From assembly GCA_036971475.1 (NCBI GenBank), contig JBAIZL010000002.1, forward strand, positions 328,270,145 to 328,334,144: a stretch of DNA of 64,000 nt, in the 5' to 3' direction. Shown here piece by piece: positions 34,701 through 44,824 of the stretch. The notes under the pieces are model-generated. The model saw only the letters and a list, made by a program, of their open reading frames with translations. It made no database searches and had not been told where the DNA came from. The position numbers and the translations under genes were made by a program. Numbering within the stretch: the stretch's first letter is position 1; each line of letters starts with the position of its first letter. This DNA is from Prosapia bicincta. Its lineage: Eukaryota > Arthropoda > Insecta > Hemiptera > Cercopidae.

Positions 34701-35009
34701 ACTTATTCTCAAGAAGAGAATTTTTACATGTGTTTTTGTTTTGCTACATTTAACATGTTGTCATTGTCATAAGGGTGTGAATAGCATGCAAAGTTTGACT
34801 ATGATGGTCACTCATTTTCAATAAGAGAATGTTTACATGTGTTTTCGTTTTGCTACAGGTAACATGTTGTCATTGTCATAAGGTTGGTAATAGCATGCAA
34901 GGATTGACTAGGATAGCCACTCATTCTCAAGAAGAGAATGTTGTGAATAGCATGCAAAGTTTGACTAGGATGGCCGCTCATTTTAATGGAGAGAATGTTA
35001 GCATGTTTT
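31708..35009. repeat. 109-bp minisatellite, about 30 units, with higher-order structure
   Basis: The unit begins GCATGCAAGGTTTGACTATG, continues ATGGCCACTCATTCTAATGG and includes TTGCTACAGGTAACATGTTG. Most units are 108-110 bp. A six-unit block recurs at a distance of 658 bp (marker CAAGCCAAGT at 32171 and 32829). Units from 33.7 to 34.4 kb form a homogeneous subgroup (GGATTGACTGGCATTGCC) in which two tail variants partly alternate. Short open frames over it are by-products of the near-multiple-of-three unit. It is absent from the paralogous spacer beside copy C. Confidence 0.95.
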
Positions 35010-35498
35010 TTTCCGTCAGTTGTAATTTCACACGAATGTTATGTCTGTTTATTATGGACAGTGAAAGAAGGTAAATCATTTATAACTCTATGCTTGATTG
35101 AATGAAACTTAAACTTGTGAATAAACTGTTAATTGACTGGCAGGAGTTTTTGATATCCCTTTGAGTCGTGTGTATGCAGTGGTATATTACAATGTACAGT
35201 CTCTTCAAGTTACCCAACCTGTCATTGGTATTAGGTAAATATTTACTGAGAATTATTGTTTAATAGAGACAGAGTATTTAAATATTGTCAATATCTAAAA
35301 TTAATCTATGAAAACAGTTTCAGTCCTTAAATACAGATTAGGCCATAATACATTAATTTTTCTCATTGTTAGAAAATAGTTTCTAATTTGTATATTCATT
35401 TATATAGTCATTTATCTACATCTAGTACTGTCCAACTGTAGCTTGCCAATAGTTTTTGAAACTTTTAAAGAATTGATTATTTAATAAAGTTATACAAA
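35010..35498. repeat. Spacer segment paralogous to 41845-42285
   Basis: Direct-orientation match with the spacer upstream of copy C, including AATTGACTGGCAGGAGTT and ACATCTAGTACTGTCCAACT. No gene. Confidence 0.75.
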
Positions 35499-36430
35499 AT
35501 GGATCAGTGTATCAGTCAGTTGAAGCCATCTAACTGCCTCAAAAACCACCATTTGGCATCTAATTTTAAAAAAGTTTCTGGACCCTGCTTTCGTATTGGG
35601 GGATACATGTCCCCCTCAAAAGATATTTCTCATACCCTGTACCACACATTTGTGTTACCGCGACTTGACTTAAAGATTGTGTTTTGGCCCTCCACCTTTG
35701 CAAGTTGGGCAGCTGATCTAGTAAATAATATACAAGACTTTTAACTTCAAATCGAGGTTAAAGACAATCACACTTTAACAATATATTGAAAGACTTTTGT
35801 TTCTCTTGGATCTTGTTGTCCAAAGTGATCAAAAAAACTTTGTGTTTGTACTTGGTAAAATTACAACTTGCCAAATTTATAATTTATTTCAAGGGCACTA
35901 AGGGCTCTCCATCATATCTAACTAAAATAATTCTATTAAGTTTAGGTCATTTTCTTTGTCTCAATTATGCCAAAGAACCGGTAACAGTGTGATTTAAGCG
36001 CTGAAGTCACGGGTGCTCTGAATTGTACCTCTGAATTGCATCTCGTCATTGTAAAAATCTCTATAATAAAGATAATGAATGCATACTCATTTGCAATATT
36101 CTTTTATCGTTCATTTATTATTACACTTTTGAAATATTAAGTTTCCAAAAGCAGCACTTGTACTTTTGAAGAATGAAAACAGCTGTTCCAGAAGAGCACA
36201 CTACATCAACTGTTCAACTATATCATAACTGAAATGAAATCTAAATAAGTTGATGTTATTAGAGAGGGGTAGAAGATGTTGATGATAAGGAAAATGTACC
36301 TGATAGCTTAAATGTATTATCAAGTAAACATATTAACACATTAAGAAATACTGCAGAAATTCAATAAAAAGCGGAATGTCACAAAATTAAACTATAAAAA
36401 AAAACACACATTTCATATTGAACATACTTA
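35499..36430 (+). pseudogene. Inserted segment with a possible non-LTR reverse transcriptase remnant
   Basis: This segment is absent at the equivalent point beside copy C (about 42285). The frame 35499-35744 (81 codons) ends in TLYHTFVLPRLDLKIVFWPS and NNIQDF. This recalls the region after the catalytic palm of non-LTR reverse transcriptases, where copies often read LY..LV.P.LEY...VW and a VQ.RF segment. The following sequence is broken by stops. 36150-36260 pairs with 44360-44470. The family call is weak. Confidence 0.3.
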
Positions 36431-37104
36431 ATCGTCAATTACACCACCGATCTCTTTTTCTACATGACTTAATTCAATCTTAAAATCTCATATAAATTAT
36501 TACCTACATATTTCCTATCAAGTCTACCTTCTCTCTCCCCCTTTGCATTTTATTAGTGACCTTTAGTTTTAAATCAGAAATAACTTTCAAAATAACTGTC
36601 CTCATACATAGCAAGTATAAATGCTGCTTTTATTTTAAAAGTAGTTTAAATATATCTTTCTTTTTGTAATTGTAGTAGTAAATAAAATAATGAAATGAAA
36701 ACATTTTCTATGGTTATGTGTTATATACTGAACAAATAACTGTTACTAGCCATGTACTGGCTGTCAAAGTTTGTAAGCGTAGTTTGGGCAGAAATGAGAC
36801 GTGAGTGGGAGAATACAGCCGCTGAAGAAGGGATAACATATGTTCGATGTTCATGAGTTCATCGGCTTATTCTAGTTCTGCTGCCTTAGAGAATTAATAG
36901 TAACGGTTTACTATTTTGTTGTCTATGAACCTGAGTGAAAGCCCCCAAGGAAATGTCATGATGTTGGAGGTTGATCTTTAAGGAAAAATCAAGACTCCCT
37001 TAGGCCTAAATCATTTAAATCCAGAGTACGGTAAAACCAGAAAGATCATTAAAATTATTTAAGTTACATTGATGTAAGGGAATATTTATAAGTTCATACT
37101 AGTA
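36431..37104. repeat. Spacer segment paralogous to 42290-42968
   Basis: Ordered direct match with the spacer upstream of copy C, ending at the TA target of the following transposon (37103-37104). No gene. Confidence 0.75.
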
Positions 37105-39390
37105 CAGTGGGTGAGGTTTAATGGTGTCTCTTGTTCTGCTCTAGCATCTTACTACTAGCCTAACTGAAAACATAGTATAAAACATAATTCGTCTCATTTG
37201 TAATCGCGTCTCTTTGCAAAAGCAAAGGAACACATTTAAAGATCATGTCTGCATCAAACTATTACTATCATATTTATTAAATTCATTCTATTAGCTCATA
37301 CTCTCCTACATATATTTTGTACAAATTTTCAATTGTTAATAAAATACGTTTTTATTCATCCAATCAAGTTCATATAAATTTTGTTCAACCTATAGCGGAT
37401 GACAATTGATGTTAATAAAGTTTTCTCAAATATTTATTCAATAATTAAATTATAAAAATCTGGGGGGCCAATCGGGATACAATATCACAATACCATAGAT
37501 AATACTCTGAGGTTAAAAATGAATGTAAAGAATAAAATAAAGAAACAAACTGGAAATAACCAAGTAATGATACAATTTTTCTTTGTTAACCTCAGTAGGT
37601 ATTTACTTAATTTTTTTAATATATTACTTGTTTTGTAACATGCATTCGTGTTAGAAGTAACAGATAATATGGCTTACCTAACTCTTGTATAAATCTCAGA
37701 CCTCCACTTGTTTTCATGAACACTTCAAAGAATTTCCAAAATCTCAAATTAGTATTAGCCTACTCTGTATTATGAATACAAGGTTTAATCTTCTGAATCA
37801 CTTTCACTTTAGCCACTCGATTCCTCGTCGTCACTATTTTCATTGACGTTGATGATAAGCTGATTGAGTACTTCATGCACGATGCGTTCCCGTTCAATAT
37901 ACATGTTTACAATTTTTTTAACCTTTTCACAAACAGAACTACAGGCATTTTCATCGATATCTGAGATTGCTTCTTTTGTAAAGTTTGGAACATCTTCCAT
38001 TTTAAAAGTAACATTTTTCCATGCTACATAACCTTTAACTTGGGCCCATATCAATTCTATGGAATTCAATTCAGGGTGATAGTGTGGTAATCTAACGCTG
38101 ATGTGTCCGCTATTTTTCAACAATTCATAAAATTTATTAAGTAAGCGGAATTTTTCTTTCACTTAGCCATTGAGTTATTTCACATTTTTTTGAAGAAGAG
38201 ACAGGAGCCTTGTTCAATTCAACATTATGGTACGGTGCATTATCGAAAACAATCACAGAATTTGGTGAAAGATTCTATAGGAACTGTTTTTTAGCCCATT
38301 TAAGAAAATTTGGGAAATTTATCTGATAGTGATAATCGCCAGTTGAAGTTACTGCTTTCCCCTTCAAAAATGCATTTGGAATGAACCCGTTGTGTGACCA
38401 GAATGGACTAATACTAATATATTTGTTCATTAGACATTGGAGTTCTGAGTCCTTTCTGAGAGCTGTCAGTCCATGATTTTCCTACTACATGAGAGGAAAG
38501 GATGTACGATTCACCAAGGTAAATAATTACTCTCTTCTCTTGCCGGTACCTTTTAATGTGCCTCAGATAGAATATTCTCTTTTTTCTAATATCAGGTTTT
38601 TCAACAATCACTTTAATGTCATTTTCAATATTTTTCCATGAAAAACCTAATGACGAGTATTTTTTTAGACTTCAACTGCTTCCTTTAAATTTTATCGAAT
38701 ACTGTAAATTCAATAAAATTTTCTTCAATGTTGGCAATTCCTTTTATGTCTTGTAGAATGAATGGACAATCCTTCTAAATAACGATGCATCGAAATCATC
38801 GATGAATGTGATTGTGCATTTCCTTCTATTTTTTGTTGGAGTTTGAAAAGAACATTCACCTTCTGATGACAGCAGTACTTTTTTTTCTTTCCTAATGTTT
38901 TTAACTGTACTTACAGATACACCACACGCTTGAGATGTGTGTTTATCACATTTTTGTAACGGCATTAAAAATGTTCATGTTTACAAAAATACTTTGATTC
39001 ACTAATCATAAAATCGTTAACATTTGAAATAATTTCGTGTGCTTGACTATGAGGTTTTTATTTGCAACTTTAATTATTTTGTTTTCCATTTTGTAAAAAA
39101 AATCATGTTACTTTTATATGTTTTACTATCCAAACCACATAGAATTAAACTCTGAAACACTGTTAATACAACTAGCCTAAAAATGTGGCTAACCGTAAAT
39201 CATACCGTTACACTATAAACACGACACAACTGTCAAGCTGAAACCAAATGCTGACTAATAGGTCTTCACAACATATTCAACCGTGACTATAGGCTGATGT
39301 TTTCTGAAGTTATGGGTTCTAACCCCGCACTGCAGCCCAGTCCACTCTAGCAATCTCAAGGTCAGAGACAGCATTAAACTTCACGCACTG
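37105..39390 (-). mobile_element. Tc1/mariner-superfamily transposon, complete ends
   Basis: The 2286-bp element is flanked by TA on both sides (37103-37104 and 39391-39392). Its terminal inverted repeats match at 24 of the first 27 bases (CAGTGGGTGAGGTTTAATG on the left, CAGTGCGTGAAGTTTAATG as the reverse complement of the right). The paralogous spacer at 42961-42975 is uninterrupted and has a single TA (42967-42968), which proves the insertion. It carries a broken transposase on the minus strand. Confidence 0.88.
37809..38965 (-). pseudogene. Broken Tc1/mariner-type transposase
   Basis: Pieces in order on the minus strand: a helix-turn-helix region (38965-38744: SQACGVSVSTVKNIRKE, then FIDDFDASLFRRIVHSFY); a middle part (38611-38414: IIYLGESYI, SSHVVGKSW); a frame carrying VIVFDNAPYHN near 38240; and the end (38162-37809: LPHYHPELNSIELIWAQVKGY). 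The DDE/D catalytic triad should be in YLDE, FDNAPYH and NPIE. The first Asp is Gly here (YLGE). Stops and frameshifts lie near 38743, 38690, 38413, 38278 and 38163. It is inactive. Confidence 0.85.
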
Positions 39391-40339
39391 TATATTATCT
39401 ATTCTTCAGTCCATGCTAAAACCATGGTATGCTTCGAATTAATATATAACTGGTAACAGAATTTGTTGTGTGTTATGGAATCCGGTGAGTCAGCTGTCAA
39501 ATCCCCCTTACTGGTGTACTACCCGCACTACTATTTCTCCAAACATTGTATCTCTATCAAATTCGTCTACTGTGCATATTCGTACAAAACTTTGACGGCC
39601 TGTACTGCTGCTACAAAACTAATGAACCACAAACCTGGTATGGTTTTACTTTAGTTATGTTGTGAATAGATAGGGTTAACAAGATCATCAGTTAATGAAC
39701 AACAGGATGCTGCAGAACTTCCCTGATCAAGCCCAGCAACATCATTAGTTAAACATCAAGTGAAAGTGTAGGAACATATTCTACGTAATTTCTACGTAAT
39801 GTTATACATGTGGACTTGAAACCAAATTATACATATCATATGTGATTATGGATGCATAGTTTGGACAAGACTAAGTCTTTAGAAATAACTAAATTGGGTT
39901 CTGTCTCTTTATTTAAATGCTTTGGAAACATCATAAGAAATTTACAAGTATTAAATGGAACATACTAATAACGATGGGCCAACAAATGAAGAGATGCTGA
40001 TTTTACAAAGCAAATGAGATCTGTGTTGTAGCACTAACTCTGGGGAACTTTGAAGTACTAATAAAAAATATCATTAAGAAAACACCTTCTTAAACAATTA
40101 CATATAATTGTAATTGAAGATGGTTACTTGGTAACCGAAATGTACATTGGGTTAAAGTAAAACATTTGAGGCTAGAGGTTTTTGAGTATTATTTATTATT
40201 ATTTAATGATAGCTTATTCCAAATAAATAGAGATATTCAAAGATGTTTGTTATTATGACAATTTAATAATGCTTACTACGGATTAGGGCAAGGAAATAAA
40301 AACGGTTTAAGAAACAAAATTTTAATAGTTTTAAGAAGT
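39391..40339. repeat. Spacer and 3' flank of copy C, paralogous to 42969-43490 and 44520-44640
   Basis: The empty site for the hAT-like element lies at 39964-39971 (ACTAATAA). 40050-40110 pairs with 44540-44640. 40114-40180 carries the hammerhead-like small repeat (TTGAAGA, T, GGTTAC/GTAACC hairpin, GAAA, TGTACA, TT) also found at 29485. 40140-40339 is nearly identical to 29520-29709. Confidence 0.75.
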
Positions 40340-41446
40340 TTATATATTAGGCACAGTTTTACTATGGAACACCATTTGATATGCTTTATGTATGTTGTTC
40401 AACACATCAGTTGTGATCATACTACGACCTTTCTCTTTAAATGCTAATTTATTTGCCAACTTTATGACTGTAGTTGCTGAAAATGCGGCAACCAACTCAG
40501 GAGACATTGGTCCAAACTCTTCAAACTCTGCTTTATAAATCCAAGATCCAAACACTCCCAAACATCCTGAGAGCAAATCTCCTTGCCCTGTAGTTCTCCG
40601 CGGGGAACTTTCCGCTAAATTCGTTATAATTACATCGTTGTGTGCAAGCTTATCTCTTTTACCCTTCAGTACAATCAAAACATGACGTTCAAAATGTTCT
40701 GCTAATGTTCTTAAATGTATTTCTGGTTCTATTTCCTTCCTGTAGACACCAAATGTATGTGCTGCGAATGTAATGAATTCATATTTGTTTGGTGTTAGGT
40801 AAACTTCACCTGGATAGTTCTCGATTAGGTACGTACGATTGTACAGTACTATAAATGCGTCAGCATCAACTACAAGAGGTACTGGATCTATCCAATCCTT
40901 TGCTTTATATTTTATAATTTTTATTATATTTTTTTGTATTGTTTTACTTGGTTGGCCTAAACCAGGCCCAATGATCAGAATGTTTACTAATTTCAGCCAC
41001 GGTAGCATACAGTTTATTGAATCTTCCAAATCTAGACAAGGATGTACCATTATTTCTGGGCTGTACGCTTTTATTGCAGTTGCTGCACTTTTAGGACAAA
41101 ATATATATGCCATATCTGCACCGGTGCGCAAGGCAGCCATAGCAGTTAAGTACGGTGATCCTGAATTTTCCTTTGAGCCGCCTATTACTGCCACTCGCCC
41201 CAAAAATCCTTTCTGATTCTCATTAGTTACATTGGGTATGAAATATTTCATTGCGTTAATTATAGTTTGATTCAATTTAACTTTGACACTTATTGGCTTT
41301 CTTGTTGTAGGAATGATGGGTTCGCCTACAAATTCATCACTGTCCGAATATTGGCTTGAACTACCACTTTCTTCTAAGTCTCCATCTGTTACTGGCAAGT
41401 TTTGAATGATTTGGAAAATTATAAATATTATAAAAGCTTTGTACAT
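40340..41446 (-). CDS. Naxd-like: Secreted NAD(P)H-hydrate dehydratase-like protein (NAXD family), copy C
   Basis: The 368-residue protein starts at the ATG at 41446. It is close to copy B over the whole enzyme domain, but its acidic linker after the signal-like segment is 8 residues shorter and differently composed. Motifs are VIGGS (87-91), AALRTGAD, IGPGLG (159-164), DADA (194-197), LTPNKYEF (217-224), LKG (260-262) and GQGD (287-290). Sequons NQT and NVT are retained. C-terminal residues, stop and 3' flank are almost identical to copy B. It is predicted to be catalytically competent and directed to the secretory pathway; neither is shown. A splice acceptor lies 13 nt upstream of the ATG. 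Confidence 0.92.
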   Translation of the reverse strand: MYKAFIIFIIFQIIQNLPVTDGDLEESGSSSQYSDSDEFVGEPIIPTTRKPISVKVKLNQTIINAMKYFIPNVTNENQKGFLGRVAVIGGSKENSGSPYLTAMAALRTGADMAYIFCPKSAATAIKAYSPEIMVHPCLDLEDSINCMLPWLKLVNILIIGPGLGQPSKTIQKNIIKIIKYKAKDWIDPVPLVVDADAFIVLYNRTYLIENYPGEVYLTPNKYEFITFAAHTFGVYRKEIEPEIHLRTLAEHFERHVLIVLKGKRDKLAHNDVIITNLAESSPRRTTGQGDLLSGCLGVFGSWIYKAEFEEFGPMSPELVAAFSATTVIKLANKLAFKEKGRSMITTDVLNNIHKAYQMVFHSKTVPNI

Positions 41447-41480
41447 ATCCACTGTTTCTCTGGAAAAAATATGAAATATT
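41447..41480 (-). promoter_or_regulatory. Predicted 3' splice site upstream of copy C
   Basis: On the minus strand a CATATTTTTTCCAG tract ends at 41460, and the exon starts at 41459, identical in placement to copy B. Confidence 0.65.
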
Positions 41481-43486
41481 TAATTACCTGTCATTAGACA
41501 TATAATATTAGACACATAGGTTTTTAATTTTAAATGATTTCCCCAGTGTGGTAAGTCTTACTTATATGAGTATTAATGTAGTGGGAAATATTGCGCCTCT
41601 AAACTCAATGCATTAAATAACTTGCATTATTTCATAATGTATTTCATCAAGGACACTGCCACTGCTTCATAAAAATATTATATAATCTCATTAAAAATTA
41701 AACCATTATAATTGTGTTTATGAAGATTTTTTTTAAATTTGTTTTGTTGATTGTAGTAAATGAATTATAATTTTGTTATATATATAATTTAGTTGTAGAA
41801 TATATATCATTGTAATTACATATAAATTTTGTATGAGTTTCATTAGGACAGTAAAAGAAGAACAATCATTTGTAACTTGATGTTTGATTGAATGAAGTTT
41901 AAACGTGTGAATAAACTGGTAATTGACTGGCAGGAGTTGTTGATATCATTGTGAGTCGTGTTTATGAAGTGGTATACACAATGTACAGTCTCTTCAAGTC
42001 ACCCAACTTTTTGCCATGTCATTGGTATTAGGTAAATATTTGCTTAGAATTATTGTTGAATATAGACAGAGTATTTTAATATCGTCAATAACTAAAACTA
42101 AATAGTTTTAGTCCTTGAATACAGATTAGGCTAAAATATAATTTTTTCTCCATTGTTACAAAATAGTTTCTAATTTGTATATTCTTTTATATAGTAAATT
42201 ATCTACATCTAGTACTGTCCAACTGTAGCTCGCGAATAGTTGTTGAAACTTTAAAAGAAATAGTTAGTAAATAAAGTTATACAAAATTGGATTACACTAC
42301 CGTTCTCCTTTTCTATTTGACTTAATTAAATCTTGAAATCTCATATAAATTATTTCCTACATACTTCATATCAAATCTACCCTCTCCCTCTCCTCGTTGC
42401 ATTTTATTAGTTACCTTTAGTTTTAAATCAGAAATAACTTTCAAAATATCTGTCCTCATACAGAGAAAGTATAAATGCTGCTTATTTTTAAAAGTAGTTT
42501 AAATATTTCTTTCGTTTTATAATTGTAGTAGTAAATAGAATAATGAAATGGAAACATTGTCTATGGTTATGTTTTATGTATTGAACTAATATCTGTTACT
42601 ACCCATGTCAAAGTTTGTGCTGTCAAAGTTTGTGAGGGTAGTTCAGGCAGAAATGAGATGTGAGTGGAAGGAATGACATATGTTCAATACGTAGGTATGC
42701 ACACGCTTTCATTGGCTTATTTTGTTTCAGCTGTCATAGAGAACGAATAGTATGCCTAACACTCTACTATTTTGTTGTCTATGAACTGGAGTGAAAAGCC
42801 CGCAAGGAAATTTCAACTCTTTCCCGAGGTTGGAGGTTGCTCTTTAAGGAAAAAGAGGCTCCCTTAGGCCTAGATAATTTAAATCTACAGTACGAAGAAA
42901 CCAGAAAATTCATTAAAGGTATTTAGGCTACATCGATGTAAGAGATTATTTATAAGTTCATACTAGTACATTATTTATTCATCAGTCCATGCTAAAACTG
43001 TCGAATGACAGGTAGTGGAACTGTTTTTTGTGTTGTGGATTCCGGAGAGTCACCTGTCAAATGCCCCCTCACTGGTGTACAACCCGCACTATTATTTCTC
43101 CCAACATTGTATCTCTATAAAATCTGCCTACTGTGCATATTTGTACAAAACTTTGATGGCCTGTACTGCTGCTGCTACAGTTATGTTGTGAATAGATAGG
43201 TTAACAGGATCATCAGTTAATCAACAACAGGATGCTGCAGAACTTTTCAGGTAAGTTATACATACATCAGGTATCAAGCCCAGCAACATCATTAGTTACA
43301 TATCAAGTGGCAGTGTAGGAACACGTTATAGGTAAGGACTTGACACAAAATTATATATCATATGTAGCTATGGATGCATAGCTTGGGCTAGACTAAGTCT
43401 TTAGAAATAACTAAATTGGAATTAGTTTCTTTATTTAAATGCATTGGTAACATCATAAGAAATTTACAAGTATTAAATGGGAACAT
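41481..43486. repeat. Spacer upstream of copy C, paralogous to the copy B spacer
   Basis: It aligns in order with 30876-31090, 35040-35480, 36440-37104 and 39391-39960. It lacks the 109-bp minisatellite, the Tc1/mariner element and the 35.5-36.4 kb insert, so it approximates the ancestral spacer. Short frames here (for example 43005-43199) are not supported as genes. Confidence 0.8.
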
Positions 43487-43494
43487 ATTAATAA

Positions 43495-44324
43495 CAGTGG
43501 CGGTTTGTCCAAAAGGGCTCTGGGGCGCAGCCCTCCCAATTACAAAAATTAATTTTTAATTAATATTCATTTATCTTAAATTAGGTTAAGAAGAGCTTAG
43601 AATTATTTAAGTAATGTTAAAACCATAAAATATTTAGCAGTTGATGCACGAAATTAGCCGCACAGCAGAGAGCCCCAGACTAGTGCATTGAGTGTGCATG
43701 GAATAAGCTGAAACAGCCAAAACCGTGCGGTGACGTCACTCAATGCGCGTGTTACGGGTGGCCTGGGATGGAGTCCCGTCGTCTTGCGCATGCGCTGAGA
43801 AATGACTAATCAGTGCTGCTGATTAGGAAGCAGCATTGTAGGCTTATCTGTAATGTTCTCACAAATAAATGTTGGTGTGTTTGACTCAAAGTAAACAAAT
43901 CAAATTTTATATTTAATAATAATATGCGTTTATGAAACTACTATTTTAAACTCATTTTAAAGAATTTATGTACTAGATAAGTATTGTTTCCATTTATAGA
44001 TCCTTTGATGCACATACACAGTTTCATAATATACTCTTAAAAGTAAAACATGATTCACATTACTCGTTGAGTACTCGACACTTTAGCAACCAATAGGCGA
44101 TCACTTAACTACCCAACCTTATAACATTTCGTAAATCACACCGTAATACGTCTATTAGTTATAGCAATGTTAATATAATAATCAATAAGTATAACTTAAT
44201 AAAAGTTGTAGGTGCTTAGAATATAAAACGAGTTAAATGGGTAACAAATTTAAAAATTTTCTCCGCACCTCGTAAATCTGGGGAGACCCCTTGTCGTGAG
44301 CCCCACCAATGTAATTGGGCACTG
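43495..44324. mobile_element. hAT-like non-autonomous transposon
   Basis: The 830-bp element is flanked by the 8-bp duplication ATTAATAA (43487-43494 and 44325-44332). It has short inverted ends (CAGTGGC on the left, CAGTGCC as the reverse complement of the right), both typical of hAT elements. The paralogous spacer at 39964-39971 is an empty site (ACTAATAA followed by a GATGGGC-like sequence). There is no transposase frame. The interior is richer in G+C and CpG than its surroundings (43640-43800). Confidence 0.85.
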
Positions 44325-44332
44325 ATTAATAA

Positions 44333-44820
44333 GGATGGGCTAAGAAACAAAGCAGAGCTGATTTGTACTTTTGAAGAATGAAAACAGCTGCTCTAGAAGA
44401 GCACACTATTTTCAACTCATCTCATAACTGAAATAAAATATAATTAAATTGATATACATGGAGAGGTTTAGGAAATAATGGTGGTGTTAACCATGGGCCT
44501 ACAATGAATCAGAACTAAGTCTTTGAGTTTCAATGTTACTGAGATGTGTGTTGTAGCACTAACTCTGGGGATATTTTGCAATATTAATAAAAAGTATCAT
44601 TAAGAAAATAACTTCTTAAACAATCGCATATATTAATACTGCATCATCTTATGAATAGAAAGGATAAAATGAGTCACACAGGGAGAGGAGTTTTTCTAGT
44701 TAGGGATTCCTACCTAATCTTGTCTTTACTGATTTCTGAAGGTTAGGTTGAGGTTGTATTGTACTGTATTAAAAAATATTGTCAAGTATCTCCAAACAAA
44801 ACAATTGTTTTAAAAAATAT
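44333..44820. repeat. 3' flank of the NAXD-like pseudogene
   Basis: 44360-44470 pairs with 36150-36260, and 44540-44640 pairs with 40050-40110. No gene. Confidence 0.5.
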
Positions 44821-44824
44821 AAGT

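Noticed and set aside
31795..35074. Series of Cys/His-containing frames that look like a repeated protein
   Set aside because: They are translations of the 109-bp minisatellite. Unit lengths of 107-110 break the frame every few units, and no start or splice structure supports a gene.
29710..41446. NAXD-like genes as processed retrocopies because the coding part is a single exon
   Set aside because: Conserved splice acceptors upstream of the ATG, paralogous upstream spacers and no poly(A) tract or target duplication point to DNA-level tandem duplication.
43005..43199. 64-codon frame, with a partner at 39463-39654
   Set aside because: Frames are not conserved between the two paralogous spacers.
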